Source: Mycobacterium sp. E1747
GTDB lineage: Bacteria > Actinomycetota > Actinomycetes > Mycobacteriales > Mycobacteriaceae
Direction: 5' to 3'
NCBI RefSeq assembly: GCF_001667775.1
Contig: NZ_LZJI01000170.1
Span: forward strand, 1 to 36,614
Length of the DNA stretch: 36,614 nt
Part shown: positions 1 to 8,663 of the stretch, piece by piece
How the letters are laid out: each line of letters begins with the position of its first letter
How positions within the stretch are numbered: position 1 is the first letter of the stretch
Made by a program: the position numbers and the translations under genes
The notes under the pieces: generated by a model
Databases searched by the model: none
Told to the model about the DNA's origin: nothing
The model's input: the letters and a program-made list of their open reading frames with translations, nothing else

Positions 1-652
1 GGTGCATGGGGGTGGCCTTCTCCATGGGCGCACGCAGCTCCTCGTTGGACGCGACCACGTCGAGCGCGGAGGTGAGGATCGATCCCGGTGCGATCGCGTT
101 GACCCGGATGCGCGGGCACAGGTCTAGCGCGGTCAGCCGGGTGTAGTGGGACAGCGCGGCCTTCGCGGTGCCGTAGGCGGCGAAGCCCCGGCCGGCCAGC
201 CGGCCCATGGTTGAGGTGATGTTGATGATGCTGCCCTCACCGGAGTGCTCGAGCATCAGGGGCACCGCCGCGACGGTCAGCGCGTGGGCGGTGGCGACAT
301 TGAAGGTGAACGCGTCCTTGAGGTCCTTGGTCGAGGTGGTCAGCAGTGTGTTCGGCATGGTTCCGCCGACGTTGTTGACGACGATGTCTAGTTTCCCGAA
401 GGCCTCGACCGCCTGGCCGGCCAGCTCCGCGGTCGCCTCGGGATGGGCGAGGTCGGCGGCGACGATGTGCGCCCGTCGACCCGCGGCTCGGACCTGCTCG
501 GCGACGCCTTCTAGTTGCGATTCCGTACGCGAGGCGATGAGGACATCGGCGCCCGCCTCGGCGAAAGCCAAGGCGATCGCTGCCCCGAGCCCGCGGCCGG
601 CACCGGTGATGACGGCGACTTTGTCGTCGAGACGAAATCTGTCAAGGATCAT
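1..652 (-). CDS. SDR-family oxidoreductase, C-terminus cut by window edge
   Basis: The first 217 codons of a short-chain dehydrogenase/reductase read leftward off the window. The N-terminal Rossmann motif TGAGRGLG, the NNVGG segment after beta-4 and the catalytic Tyr-x3-Lys (AAYGTAKAA) are all present, so the visible part looks like an active NAD(P)-dependent classical SDR. The ATG at 652 is preceded by a GAGAGG ribosome site five bases away. Position and sequence style fit the orthologue of M. tuberculosis Rv0927c, which also lies divergently from pstS3. The substrate is not known from sequence. Its upstream region carries a KstR-type operator and a perfect palindrome, which would tie it to lipid or sterol catabolism rather than to phosphate uptake; that link is inference. 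Confidence 0.9.
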   Translation of the reverse strand, partial: MILDRFRLDDKVAVITGAGRGLGAAIALAFAEAGADVLIASRTESQLEGVAEQVRAAGRRAHIVAADLAHPEATAELAGQAVEAFGKLDIVVNNVGGTMPNTLLTTSTKDLKDAFTFNVATAHALTVAAVPLMLEHSGEGSIINITSTMGRLAGRGFAAYGTAKAALSHYTRLTALDLCPRIRVNAIAPGSILTSALDVVASNEELRAPMEKATPMH

Positions 653-698
653 TGCGGCCTCTCTTCGCCCAAGGTGTCAGCCGACACGGTAGCAAGCC

Positions 699-719
699 AT
701 GCCGCATCGGATGCGGCAT
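699..719. promoter_or_regulatory. Perfect 9-bp inverted repeat upstream of the SDR
   Basis: ATGCCGCAT and ATGCGGCAT are exact reverse complements separated by CGG. The element ends 47 bases before the SDR start codon and lies next to the KstR-type site. Its size and symmetry suit a dimeric regulator such as a TetR-family protein, but no regulator gene is adjacent. Confidence 0.4.
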
Positions 720-722
720 TTC

Positions 723-736
723 TGGAACAGGTTCTA
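723..736. promoter_or_regulatory. KstR-type operator (TGGAACAGGTTCTA)
   Basis: The 14 bases match the published KstR consensus TnnAACnnGTTnnA at every fixed position. The site is 71 bp upstream of the SDR start (minus strand) and 174 bp from the first pstS start, so the SDR is the likelier target. KstR represses cholesterol and lipid catabolic genes in mycobacteria. Assignment is by motif only. Confidence 0.5.
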
Positions 737-909
737 CTTTTACATATGGGCCGGACGCCGCATCGCCCCGTGCCGGGGTGGACTCGGCGCCTCTCTCGTC
801 CACTGCGAGAACATTCGCCCGGCATTAGCCTTAGTGCTGACCGTTTGGTCGGTGCGCACGGCTATCGAATGGTGGCGATCATGTTCGAACTTGTCCGTCG
901 GGGATCATA

Positions 910-2016
910 TTGGGGCTGAACCGGTTTGGCGCTGCGCTGAGCGTCGCGGCCGTCCTGACGCTGTCCGGCTGTGGGAGTAATGACAACGCGGCGGGTGGAC
1001 GTCCCGCGACGGGCACGTCGGCCGCCAAGGTGAGCTGTGGCGGGGCCAAGTCGCTGAAGGCGAGCGGATCGACCGCCCAGGGCAACGCGATGACTCGCTT
1101 CATCAAGGCGTTCGAGCAAGCCTGCCCGGGCTGGACGCTGAACTACACGCCCAACGGCTCGGGCGCGGGAATCGGTGAATTCACGGGCAGCCAAACCGAT
1201 TTCGCGGGGTCAGATTCACCCCTGGCACCCATCGAATACTTCGCGGCGCGTCAGCGTTGCGGTTCGCCGGCGTGGAATTTGCCGGTGGTGTTCGGGCCGA
1301 TCGCGATCAGCTACAACGTCAAGGGCGTGACGTCGCTGAACCTGGATGGTCCGACGGCCGCCAAGATATTCAAGGGCGAGGTCACCGCGTGGAGCGATCC
1401 GGCCATTGCGGCGTTGAACCCGGGCGTGCCTCTACCCGCCGAGCCGATTCGGGTGATCTTCCGTAACGACCAGTCCGGCACCACGGACAATTTTCAGAAA
1501 TACCTGGATTCCGCGGCCAACGGCGCCTGGGACAAGGGCATCGGAAAGACATTCAACGGCGGCGTCGGCGAGGGCGTCAGGGGCAACGACGGAACGTCGG
1601 CGGCGGTCAAGGCCACCGAGGGGTCGATCACCTACAACGAGTGGTCGTTCGCCCAGGCGCAGAAGCTCAACATGGCCAGGATCATCACGTCGGCCGGCCC
1701 GGACGCCGTGGCGATCAGCGCCGATTCGGTGGGCAAGACGATCGCGGGGGCCGACTTCACCGAGGACGGCAACGACCTGGTCGTTGACACCTTCTCCTTC
1801 TACAAACCGGCCCAGCCCGGTTCCTACCCCATCGTGCTCGCGACTTACGAGATCGTCTGTTCGAAGTATCCGGATCCCCAGGTCGCCGCGGCCGTCAAGG
1901 CTTTCCTGCACAGCACCGTCGGCGCGGGGCAGGACGGCCTGGCGGACAACGGATACATCCCGGTTCCCGAGTCGTTCAAACCCCGGTTGTCGGCGGCGAT
2001 CGACGCCATTTCGTGA
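910..2016 (+). CDS. pstS: Phosphate ABC transporter substrate-binding lipoprotein PstS3-like, copy 1
   Basis: This 368-aa lipoprotein captures inorganic phosphate outside the membrane for the Pst importer. A signal peptide ends in the lipobox LSGC, with the lipidated Cys at residue 21. The mature protein has the PstS phosphate-binding segments ASGSTAQ, NGSGAGI, FAGSDSP and [11 protein letters not shown]. The start is TTG at 910, supported by GGGG six bases upstream and by the same N-terminal [10 protein letters not shown] in the neighbouring copy. It resembles M. tuberculosis PstS3 (Rv0928). It differs from copy 2 at scattered residues, for example IEYFAARQR against KEYAAAQQR, and a charged FTEDG near residue 280. 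Its upstream region contains a sequence resembling the repeat in front of copy 2. Confidence 0.93.
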   Translation: MGLNRFGAALSVAAVLTLSGCGSNDNAAGGRPATGTSAAKVSCGGAKSLKASGSTAQGNAMTRFIKAFEQACPGWTLNYTPNGSGAGIGEFTGSQTDFAGSDSPLAPIEYFAARQRCGSPAWNLPVVFGPIAISYNVKGVTSLNLDGPTAAKIFKGEVTAWSDPAIAALNPGVPLPAEPIRVIFRNDQSGTTDNFQKYLDSAANGAWDKGIGKTFNGGVGEGVRGNDGTSAAVKATEGSITYNEWSFAQAQKLNMARIITSAGPDAVAISADSVGKTIAGADFTEDGNDLVVDTFSFYKPAQPGSYPIVLATYEIVCSKYPDPQVAAAVKAFLHSTVGAGQDGLADNGYIPVPESFKPRLSAAIDAIS

Positions 2017-2093
2017 GCCCTCCCGCTTCCGGCGTGCGGGCCGCCCCCAAGCCGTTTGGCCAGCGACAATCGGCCGACAGCAATTTGCCCAAC

Positions 2094-2123
2094 GTTAACC
2101 TTCTTGCTGTTAGCTTCCTTGCT
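2094..2123 (+). promoter_or_regulatory. Tandem 15-bp direct repeat upstream of second pstS
   Basis: GTTAACCTTCTTGCT is followed immediately by GTTAGCTTCCTTGCT (12 of 15 identical), about 80 bp before the TTG start of copy 2. A related sequence, ATTAGCCTTAGTGCTGA, lies at 824-840 at nearly the same distance from copy 1. Direct GTTA/GTTC-type repeats are typical of PHO boxes bound by RegX3/PhoP-family regulators, although the 15-bp period is not the usual 11. A phosphate-response site is inferred. Confidence 0.35.
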
Positions 2124-2201
2124 GCGAGAGACGGCTCATCGCCGGGTAGCGGCCAGGAGAACGCCGCCAATCATGTTTCATCCGTACCGTTAGGAAGTGA
2201 C

Positions 2202-3317
2202 TTGAAACTCAACCGATTCGGTGCCGCGCTGAGCGTTCTGACGGCTGCCGCGCTGGCGTTGTCGGGGTGCGGAAGCGACAACAACGCCAACGGCGGGAGC
2301 AGCGGGACGAGCGGCTCGGCGTCGGGCAAGGTCAGCTGCGGCGGTAAGAAGACGCTGAAGGCCAGCGGATCGACCGCCCAGGCCAACGCGATGACCCGCT
2401 TCGTCAACGCCTTCGAACAGGCCTGCCCGGGCCAGACGTTGAACTACACGGCCAATGGGTCGGGCGCGGGAATCAGTGAATTCAACGGCAACCAAACCGA
2501 TTTCGGGGGCTCGGACTCGCCGCTAGCGGCGAAGGAATATGCCGCGGCGCAGCAGCGCTGCGGCTCGCCGGCATGGAACCTGCCGGTGGTGTTCGGCCCG
2601 ATCGCCATCACCTACAACGTCAAGGGTTTGAGTTCGCTGAGCCTGGACGGACCCGCGGCGGCGAAGATCTTCAACGGCGCCATCACGACGTGGAACGACC
2701 CGGCAATCGCGGCGCTGAACCCCGGTGTCACGTTGCCCGCCGAGCCGATCCATGTGGTGTTCCGCAACGACGAATCCGGCACCACGGACAACTTCCAGAA
2801 GTACCTTGACGCCGCCTCGAACGGCGCGTGGGGCAAGGGGGCCGGCAAGACGTTCAAGGGCGGTGTCGGCGAGGGCGCCAAGGGCAACGACGGAACGTCG
2901 GCGGCCATCAAGGCCACCGAGGGGTCGATCACCTACAACGAGTGGTCGTTCGCCGAGGCGCAGAAACTGGACATGGCCAAGGTCGTCACGTCGGCCGGCC
3001 CGGACGCGGTGGCGATCAGCGCCGACTCGGTCGGCAAGACCATCTCCGGCGCCAAGATCAACGGGCAGGGCAACGACCTGGTGCTGGACACGCTCTCCTT
3101 CTACAAGCCGACCCAGCCCGGGTCATACCCGATCGTGCTGGCGACATACGAGATCGTTTGCTCGAAGTATCCCGACTCCCAGGTCGGCTCGGCGGTCAAG
3201 GCTTTCCTGCAAAGTACGATCGGTGCGGGGCAGAGTGGCCTGGCCGACAATGGGTACATTCCCATTCCGGATTCGTTCAAGTCGAGACTGTCGGCTTCGA
3301 TCAACGCCATCACGTGA
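2202..3317 (+). CDS. pstS: Phosphate ABC transporter substrate-binding lipoprotein PstS3-like, copy 2
   Basis: This 371-aa phosphate-binding lipoprotein is highly similar to the gene just upstream. The lipobox LSGC places the modified Cys at residue 23, followed by a Ser/Gly/Asn linker. ASGSTAQ, NGSGAGI, FGGSDSP and [11 protein letters not shown] line the phosphate site. I chose the TTG at 2202 because AGGAAG precedes it by six bases and it gives the N-terminus [11 protein letters not shown] matching PstS3; the frame stays open upstream to 2013, but that part does not look coding. It sits 12 bp before pstC, so it is the PstS most directly coupled to the permease. A 47-bp run (2908-2954) is identical to 1607-1653 of copy 1, indicating tandem duplication or gene conversion. 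Confidence 0.95.
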   Translation: MKLNRFGAALSVLTAAALALSGCGSDNNANGGSSGTSGSASGKVSCGGKKTLKASGSTAQANAMTRFVNAFEQACPGQTLNYTANGSGAGISEFNGNQTDFGGSDSPLAAKEYAAAQQRCGSPAWNLPVVFGPIAITYNVKGLSSLSLDGPAAAKIFNGAITTWNDPAIAALNPGVTLPAEPIHVVFRNDESGTTDNFQKYLDAASNGAWGKGAGKTFKGGVGEGAKGNDGTSAAIKATEGSITYNEWSFAEAQKLDMAKVVTSAGPDAVAISADSVGKTISGAKINGQGNDLVLDTLSFYKPTQPGSYPIVLATYEIVCSKYPDSQVGSAVKAFLQSTIGAGQSGLADNGYIPIPDSFKSRLSASINAIT

Positions 3318-3329
3318 TTTGAGGTGGTC

Positions 3330-4322
3330 GTGACCCGAGGAGCGGTAGCCAGCCCGTCGACCACGGAAAAACCTGCGCTCACGGCGCTGGGCGCACCCTC
3401 AGGTCGACGGGGTGACCGGCTGTTCAAGTTGGCGACCGCCGCCGCCGGTTCGACGATCGTGGCCGCGATCCTGCTGATCGCGGTGTTCTTGCTGATCCGT
3501 GCCGTTCCGTCGTTGCGGGCCAACCACGCGAACTTCTTCACCAGTGCCCAGTTCAGTACCACCGATCCGGGCAGGCTCGCGTTCGGCATCCGTGACCTGT
3601 TGATGGTCACGGTGCTCAGCTCGATCACCGCGCTGGTGCTCGCGGTGCCGATTGCGGTGGGTATCGCGGTGTTCCTCACCCAATATGCCCCCAAGCGACT
3701 GGCTCGCCCGTTCGGGGCCGTCGTTGACCTGCTGGCCGCGGTGCCCTCGATCATCTTCGGGTTGTGGGGCATCTTCGTGCTGGCGCCCAAGATCGAGCCC
3801 GTCGCCGCGTTCCTCAATCGCCACCTGGGCTGGTTCTTCCTGTTCAAGCAGGGCAACGTGTCGCTCGCCGGTGGCGGCACCATCTTCACCGCGGGCATCG
3901 TGCTTTCGGCGATGATTCTGCCGATCATCACGTCGGTCTCGCGGGAGGTATTCCGCCAGACCCCGCACATCCAGATGGAGGCCGCGCAGGCGCTGGGGGC
4001 CACCAAGTGGGAGGTGGTGCGGATGACCGTGCTGCCGTTCGGTCGCAGCGGTGTCATCGCGGCATCCATGTTGGGGTTGGGCCGGGCGCTCGGCGAGACG
4101 GTGGCGGTGCTGATCATCCTGCGTTCGGCCGCACGCCCCGGAACTTGGTCGCTGTTCGACGGCGGCTACACGTTCGCCTCGAAAATTGCCTCGGCGGCAG
4201 CCGAATTCAGTGAACCGTTACCCACCGGGGCCTACATCGCCGCGGGATTCGCGCTGTTCGTCTTGACATTCGTCGTCAACGCACTGGCTCGCGCCGTCGC
4301 CGGTGGGAAGGTCAACGGATGA
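3330..4322 (+). CDS. pstC: Phosphate ABC transporter permease PstC
   Basis: This is an inner-membrane permease subunit of the high-affinity phosphate importer, which forms the channel with PstA. A cytoplasmic N-terminal tail is followed by a first membrane span at about residues 35-60, further hydrophobic spans, and the ABC-permease EAA loop ([22 protein letters not shown] region) that docks to the ATPase. The sequence is closest to M. tuberculosis PstC2 (Rv0929). The GTG at 3330 is preferred because GAGG lies five bases upstream; a GTG at 3324 would add only two residues. It follows pstS by 12 bp and overlaps pstA by ATGA. No pstB ATPase gene follows, so an ATPase encoded elsewhere (PhoT/PstB) must serve it. 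Confidence 0.95.
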   Translation: MTRGAVASPSTTEKPALTALGAPSGRRGDRLFKLATAAAGSTIVAAILLIAVFLLIRAVPSLRANHANFFTSAQFSTTDPGRLAFGIRDLLMVTVLSSITALVLAVPIAVGIAVFLTQYAPKRLARPFGAVVDLLAAVPSIIFGLWGIFVLAPKIEPVAAFLNRHLGWFFLFKQGNVSLAGGGTIFTAGIVLSAMILPIITSVSREVFRQTPHIQMEAAQALGATKWEVVRMTVLPFGRSGVIAASMLGLGRALGETVAVLIILRSAARPGTWSLFDGGYTFASKIASAAAEFSEPLPTGAYIAAGFALFVLTFVVNALARAVAGGKVNG

Positions 4323-5221
4323 CGGTCAACGTTTTCGACCGGCCGGTCAAAGCGCAGGCCTTCCGGCCCGTCAGCATCCGCCGGCGGCTCACCAACGACG
4401 CGGCGACGGTCTTCTTCGTCGCCTCGTTCCTCATCGCCCTGGTGCCGCTGGCTTGGGTCCTGTCGGTCGTGATAGCCCGGGGCTGGTATGCGGTCACCCG
4501 GACGGGTTGGTGGACCCATTCGCTGCACGGCATCCTGCCGGAGCAGTTCGCCGGCGGGATCTATCACGCGTTGTACGGAACCGTGGTGCAGGCCGGGGTG
4601 GCCGCGCTGCTGTCCGTGCCGCTGGGGCTGATGACCGCAGTCTTCCTGGTGGAATACGGGTCCGGCCGGTTGGTACGGCTGACAACCTTCATGGTGGACG
4701 TGCTCGCCGGCGTGCCCTCGATCGTGGCTGCGCTGTTCATCTTCAGCCTCTGGATCGCCACGCTGGGATTCCAGCAGAGCTCCTTCGCGGTTTCGCTGGC
4801 GCTGGTTTTGTTGATGCTGCCGGTGGTGGTGCGGTCCGCCGAGGAGATGCTCAGGCTGGTGCCCGACGACCTGCGGGAGGCGAGCTACGCGCTCGGTGTT
4901 CCCAAGTGGAAGACCATCATGCGGATCGTCTTCCCGATCGCCATGCCCGGCATCGTCTCCGGCGTCTTGTTGTCGGTCGCGCGGGTCATCGGGGAAACCG
5001 CCCCGGTGCTGGTGCTGGTGGGCTACAGCCGCTCGATCAACCTCGACGTTTTCCACGGCAACATGGCGTCGCTGCCGTTGCTGATCTACACCGAACTCAC
5101 CAACCCCGAACACGCGGGGTTCCTGCGCATCTGGGGTGCGGCGCTGAGCCTGATCATCATGGTCGCCGTGATCAACCTGATCGCGGCGGCGACCCGGTTC
5201 CTGGCGACGCGCCGGCGCTGA
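4319..5221 (+). CDS. pstA: Phosphate ABC transporter permease PstA
   Basis: This is the second permease subunit of the phosphate importer, 300 aa. Its start overlaps the pstC stop (ATGA), so translation is probably coupled. It shows an N-terminal span at about residues 35-55 ([19 protein letters not shown]), five more hydrophobic spans and the EAA loop [20 protein letters not shown]. It ends in a basic tail TRFLATRRR. The match is to PstA1 (Rv0930). In M. tuberculosis pknD, pstS2, pstB, pstS1, pstC1 and pstA2 follow; here the operon ends and ku lies 18 bp away in the opposite orientation. Confidence 0.95.
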   Translation: MTVNVFDRPVKAQAFRPVSIRRRLTNDAATVFFVASFLIALVPLAWVLSVVIARGWYAVTRTGWWTHSLHGILPEQFAGGIYHALYGTVVQAGVAALLSVPLGLMTAVFLVEYGSGRLVRLTTFMVDVLAGVPSIVAALFIFSLWIATLGFQQSSFAVSLALVLLMLPVVVRSAEEMLRLVPDDLREASYALGVPKWKTIMRIVFPIAMPGIVSGVLLSVARVIGETAPVLVLVGYSRSINLDVFHGNMASLPLLIYTELTNPEHAGFLRIWGAALSLIIMVAVINLIAAATRFLATRRR

Positions 5222-5239
5222 GCACGCGCCTGGTCCGGG

Positions 5240-6148
5240 TCAGGACTTCGACGCGGCCTTCTTGGCAGGTGCCTTCTTCGCCGTCGTCTTCTTTGCGGTG
5301 GTCTTCTTGGCGGCCGTTTTCTTGGCCGGTGCCTTCTTGGCCGGGGCCTTGCCATCGCCCGAACGAGCCTTCACGCTGGCCTCCAGCTTGGCCAGCAGGT
5401 CGGAGACATCCTCGGTCTCGTCGAGCTCCTTCGGCTGCTCCTCGGTGGTAAACGCCTCACCGCCTTCGAGTTTCGCGTCGATCAGCTCCTGCAGCTGCTC
5501 CTGATAGGTGTCGTGATAGCGGTCCGGGTTGAAGTCTTCGGCCATCGACTCCACCACCTGACCGGCCATTTTCAGTTCCGCGGGCTTGATTTCGACCTCC
5601 TTGTCGAGCACCGGGAAGTCCGGGTCGCGGATCTCGTCGGGCCACAACAGGGTGTGCACCATCATCACGTCGCGCTTGCCGAAGTCTTTGACGCGCAACG
5701 CCGCCAGCCGCGTCTTGTTGCGCAACGTGAAGTGGACGATCGCCATCCGGTCGGTCTCGGCGAGCGTCTTCGCCAGCAGCACATACGATTTCGATGACTT
5801 GGAGTCCGGCTCCAGGAAATAGCTCCGGTCGAACAGCATGGGGTCGACCTCTTGGGCGGGAACGAACTCCAGTACCTCGATTTCGCGGCTGCGTTCTTCG
5901 GGCAGGGTGGAGATGTCGTCGTCGGTGATGATGACCATCTGTCCGTCGTCGGATTCGAACGCCCGGGCGATGTCACGGTATTCGACGACCTCGCCGTCCA
6001 CTTCGCACACGCGTTGGTATCGGATGCGGCCGTTGTCCTTGGCGTGCACCTGATGGAACTTGATGTCGTGGTCCTGGGTGGCGCTGTACACCTTGACCGG
6101 GACGTTGACCAGCCCGAATGCGATCGAGCCCTTCCAGATGGAGCGCAT
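5240..6148 (-). CDS. ku: Non-homologous end joining protein Ku, with lysine-rich tail
   Basis: Bacterial Ku forms a homodimeric ring that binds double-strand DNA ends and recruits LigD. The core from MRSIWKGSIAFGLVNVPV to about residue 260 is almost collinear with M. tuberculosis Ku (Rv0937c, 273 aa). After LLAKLEASVKAR the protein runs into a tail of about 33 residues built from AKK-type repeats (for example KKAPAKKTAAKK), absent from the M. tuberculosis protein but similar to the basic tails of Ku in some environmental mycobacteria. The ATG at 6148 is chosen because the family begins at this MRSIW; an ATG at 6166 would add six residues. The gene converges on pstA. Its partner ligD is on the opposite strand about 5 kb away, beyond the polyol operon. 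Confidence 0.96.
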   Translation of the reverse strand: MRSIWKGSIAFGLVNVPVKVYSATQDHDIKFHQVHAKDNGRIRYQRVCEVDGEVVEYRDIARAFESDDGQMVIITDDDISTLPEERSREIEVLEFVPAQEVDPMLFDRSYFLEPDSKSSKSYVLLAKTLAETDRMAIVHFTLRNKTRLAALRVKDFGKRDVMMVHTLLWPDEIRDPDFPVLDKEVEIKPAELKMAGQVVESMAEDFNPDRYHDTYQEQLQELIDAKLEGGEAFTTEEQPKELDETEDVSDLLAKLEASVKARSGDGKAPAKKAPAKKTAAKKTTAKKTTAKKAPAKKAASKS

Positions 6149-6237
6149 GTAAGTCAGTATGCCCATACTGTTCGCCGGCTAACAGGACGCGGGGCCGTTG
6201 CGCCCAGCTCGTGACCGCATTGAAGCCGGCCGGGAGG

Positions 6238-7149
6238 TTACCGCCGGTTTGCCTGGGCCCCCAGCTCCGCGCGGTCGGGGAGCTGCGCCCCGGCGCGGCC
6301 CACGGTCGCCGCAGACGACAGAGTCGCCGTGTCGAGCGCTCCGGTCAGGGCGTCGATCGAGATGCTGCGCAGGGCGGCCCGCCGGTCGGCGCCCAGCACA
6401 TCCATGCCCCACAGCGCGTCGAGCAGGCCGACCATGAACGCGTCGCCGGCGCCGACGGTGTCCACCACGTGGACCGGTCTGGCGGCCACGCGTGCCTCGC
6501 CGGCCGAGCACAGCGCAACCGCACCACGGGCACCCATCGTCACCACGACGATCGCCGGTCCCGACGCCAACCATGTCCGAGCCGTCTGTTCCGGCTCGCG
6601 CCCGGGGTCGATCCAGCGCAGGTCCTCGTCGCTGACCTTGACGATGTCGCTGCGCTCGATCAGGTGCTCGATACGTGCGCGGCCCGAATCGCGGTCGGCG
6701 ATCAGCGACGGCCGCACGTTGGGATCGAAGGTGACCGTGGCCGAGAGGCGGTACCTCTCGACCAACGCCGCGACCGCCAGGCAGCCCGGTTCGCGTATCG
6801 CGGCGATGGACCCGGTGTGCACCAACACCGGAGGTGGTACCTCGGGTGTGCCGGAAAGCCGCCACTGAAGGTCAAACGTGTAGGTGGCGGAACCATCCTC
6901 GGTCAGGGTCGCTGCCGCGGTCGGTGTCCGGGTGGCCGTAATGCTGCCCGGCACAAGCTGTACGCCCGCGCTTTTCACGTATTCGGCGATACGCCGGCCA
7001 TGTGGGTCGTCGGCAATGTGGGTCAAAAAGTCGACGGGCCGGCCCAGCCGGCTGAGTCCGACGGCGACGTTGAGCGGACTGCCACCCACATGCTCGTTGC
7101 CATCGACGATGTCGATCAGCGATTCACCGATCACCAGCCCGCGGGTCAT
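6238..7149 (-). CDS. PfkB-family sugar kinase (fructokinase-like)
   Basis: A 303-aa ribokinase-fold kinase that phosphorylates a sugar with ATP. It has the N-terminal sugar-binding GGSPLNVA (residues 22-29), a central TFDPNVRPSL segment, the Lys-containing KVSDEDLRW segment and the C-terminal signature VDTVGAGDAF (229-238), whose Asp236 is the expected catalytic base. It is the last gene of the minus-strand operon and overlaps the upstream dehydrogenase by ATGA. With two polyol dehydrogenases in front, the simplest role is phosphorylating the ketose they make, such as fructose from mannitol; the substrate is inferred. Fructokinase is the best guess, but related kinases for other sugars cannot be excluded. 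Confidence 0.85.
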   Translation of the reverse strand: MTRGLVIGESLIDIVDGNEHVGGSPLNVAVGLSRLGRPVDFLTHIADDPHGRRIAEYVKSAGVQLVPGSITATRTPTAAATLTEDGSATYTFDLQWRLSGTPEVPPPVLVHTGSIAAIREPGCLAVAALVERYRLSATVTFDPNVRPSLIADRDSGRARIEHLIERSDIVKVSDEDLRWIDPGREPEQTARTWLASGPAIVVVTMGARGAVALCSAGEARVAARPVHVVDTVGAGDAFMVGLLDALWGMDVLGADRRAALRSISIDALTGALDTATLSSAATVGRAGAQLPDRAELGAQANRR

Positions 7150-8558
7150 CGCACCAAAGCCTCCAGCGTTGCCCGAGCTCCCTTGTGGTGCAACGAGTCC
7201 AGCGCCCAGCGATACGCCTCGACAAACCGTGGTTGGTGGGCCAGATCGCAGAACACGGCGGTCACCTCGATAAACACGGTGGGATTCTGGTGTTGCGATC
7301 GGGCGATCGGAATGAGCGAATCCGCGAGTTGGTCCACCACTTCGTACGGTTTACCCCATTCATCGGTGCCCTCGGCGTAGCGCGCCCAGCTGGCCACCGC
7401 CGCGGCCGCCAGCTGAACCGGCCCGTCGTTGGCCAGGTTGTCGCAGATGACGGGAAACAGCCATTTCGGGATGCGGTCCGATGAGTAGGCACAGATGCGC
7501 GCGACGGTGTCGCGCACGGCTGGGTTGGCGAACCGCTCGACCAGCGTGCGGCCGTACTCGTGCAGGTCTATTCCCGGCACTGGCGGCAGGGTGGGGATCG
7601 CCTCCGTGTCGAAGTACGAGAGCAGGAATGCGGCGAACAGTGGATCGCGCGCCGCCTCGTGGACGAACCGGAAGCCACATAGATGGGCGAAGTAGGCCAG
7701 GCACTGATGCCCCGCGTTGAGCAGCCGCAGCTTCATCAATTCGTACGGGCGCACGTCGTCGACCATCAGCACACCCGCCTGCTCGAGTGGGGGCCTGCCG
7801 TCGGCGAAGTCGTCTTCGATCACCCAGGCGGTGAAGGGTTCGGCCACCACCGGCCACCTGTCGTCGACACCGAAGTCGCGCCGCACTTCCGCGGCCATCT
7901 CCAAAGTCGTTGCCGGAGTGATGCGATCGACCATCGAACTGGGGAAGCGGGCGTTGCTCGCCACCCACTCGGCCAACGCGGGATCCCTGCGTTCGGCACC
8001 GGCGAGCACGGTGCGCTTGGCGACCTCGCCGTTGTTCTCGATGTTGTCGCAGGAAACGATTGTCGGCGCGGGAATTCCGCGATCACGCCGCCTGGCGAGG
8101 GCCTCGGTGATCAACGCGAACGCCGGCCCATCCGGATCGCGGTACCCGCCCTCGGTGATGGTCAGCGAAATGATCCGGGTGGAGGCCGCAGCGAGCACCT
8201 CTAACGCTGATTCCGGATCGTCCGGGGCGTAGCGGTAGTCCACGATCGACCCGATTACTTGGGCGTCGCGGCTGCCGTTGGGATTCTCCAAGATCAGCGT
8301 ATACAGCCCGTCCTGACCGTTGAGGACGTCGCGCATGGTCCAGTCGGTGGGCAGCGCCCCGACGCCGCAGATGCCCCAGTCGCGTGCCAGACCCTGCTGC
8401 AGCAGCAGATTGATGTACGCCGCCTGATGCGCCCGGTGGAAATGCCCGGCGCCGATATGCGCGATACCGACGGTCACGCTGCCGCGGTCATAGTTCGGCG
8501 CGTCGATCGGCAGTTCGGAAAGCGTCGCATTGTTCAGCTTGATCGCGCTAGCCACCAT
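7146..8558 (-). CDS. Mannitol dehydrogenase family (long-chain polyol dehydrogenase)
   Basis: A 470-aa NAD-dependent polyol 2-dehydrogenase. The dinucleotide-binding motif GAGHFHRAHQA starts at about residue 36. The catalytic signature K276-LRLL-N281-AG-H284 matches the Lys/Asn/His triad of the polyol-specific long-chain dehydrogenases. Other family markers are CDNIENNG (170-177) and FPSSMVDRITP. The ATG at 8558 has GAGGAG seven bases upstream; a GTG five codons earlier is less likely. It overlaps the kinase start by ATGA and follows the HAD gene after 105 bp. It is a distant paralogue of the dehydrogenase at 9518-11035, so the operon may oxidise two polyols or two stereoisomers. The exact substrate (mannitol, arabitol, sorbitol) cannot be read from sequence. 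Confidence 0.9.
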   Translation of the reverse strand: MVASAIKLNNATLSELPIDAPNYDRGSVTVGIAHIGAGHFHRAHQAAYINLLLQQGLARDWGICGVGALPTDWTMRDVLNGQDGLYTLILENPNGSRDAQVIGSIVDYRYAPDDPESALEVLAAASTRIISLTITEGGYRDPDGPAFALITEALARRRDRGIPAPTIVSCDNIENNGEVAKRTVLAGAERRDPALAEWVASNARFPSSMVDRITPATTLEMAAEVRRDFGVDDRWPVVAEPFTAWVIEDDFADGRPPLEQAGVLMVDDVRPYELMKLRLLNAGHQCLAYFAHLCGFRFVHEAARDPLFAAFLLSYFDTEAIPTLPPVPGIDLHEYGRTLVERFANPAVRDTVARICAYSSDRIPKWLFPVICDNLANDGPVQLAAAAVASWARYAEGTDEWGKPYEVVDQLADSLIPIARSQHQNPTVFIEVTAVFCDLAHQPRFVEAYRWALDSLHHKGARATLEALVR

Positions 8559-8663
8559 TGGCCAACTCCTCACCGGGCCACGGTCCCGAATGTTACTGGG
8601 CTCGCAGCACCTCTCGTATGACGGCCGCGGGCCGAAGCCCGGCGGCTTGGGCCGGCCGATGCC

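Noticed and set aside
880..890. SOS-like box around GTTCGAAC upstream of pstS
   Set aside because: It lacks the GAACnnnnGTTC spacing of mycobacterial LexA sites and no SOS gene follows.
2022..2040. Terminator after the first pstS (CCCGC / GCGGG hairpin)
   Set aside because: The stem is only five pairs with no U-tract, and transcription probably continues into the downstream pst genes.
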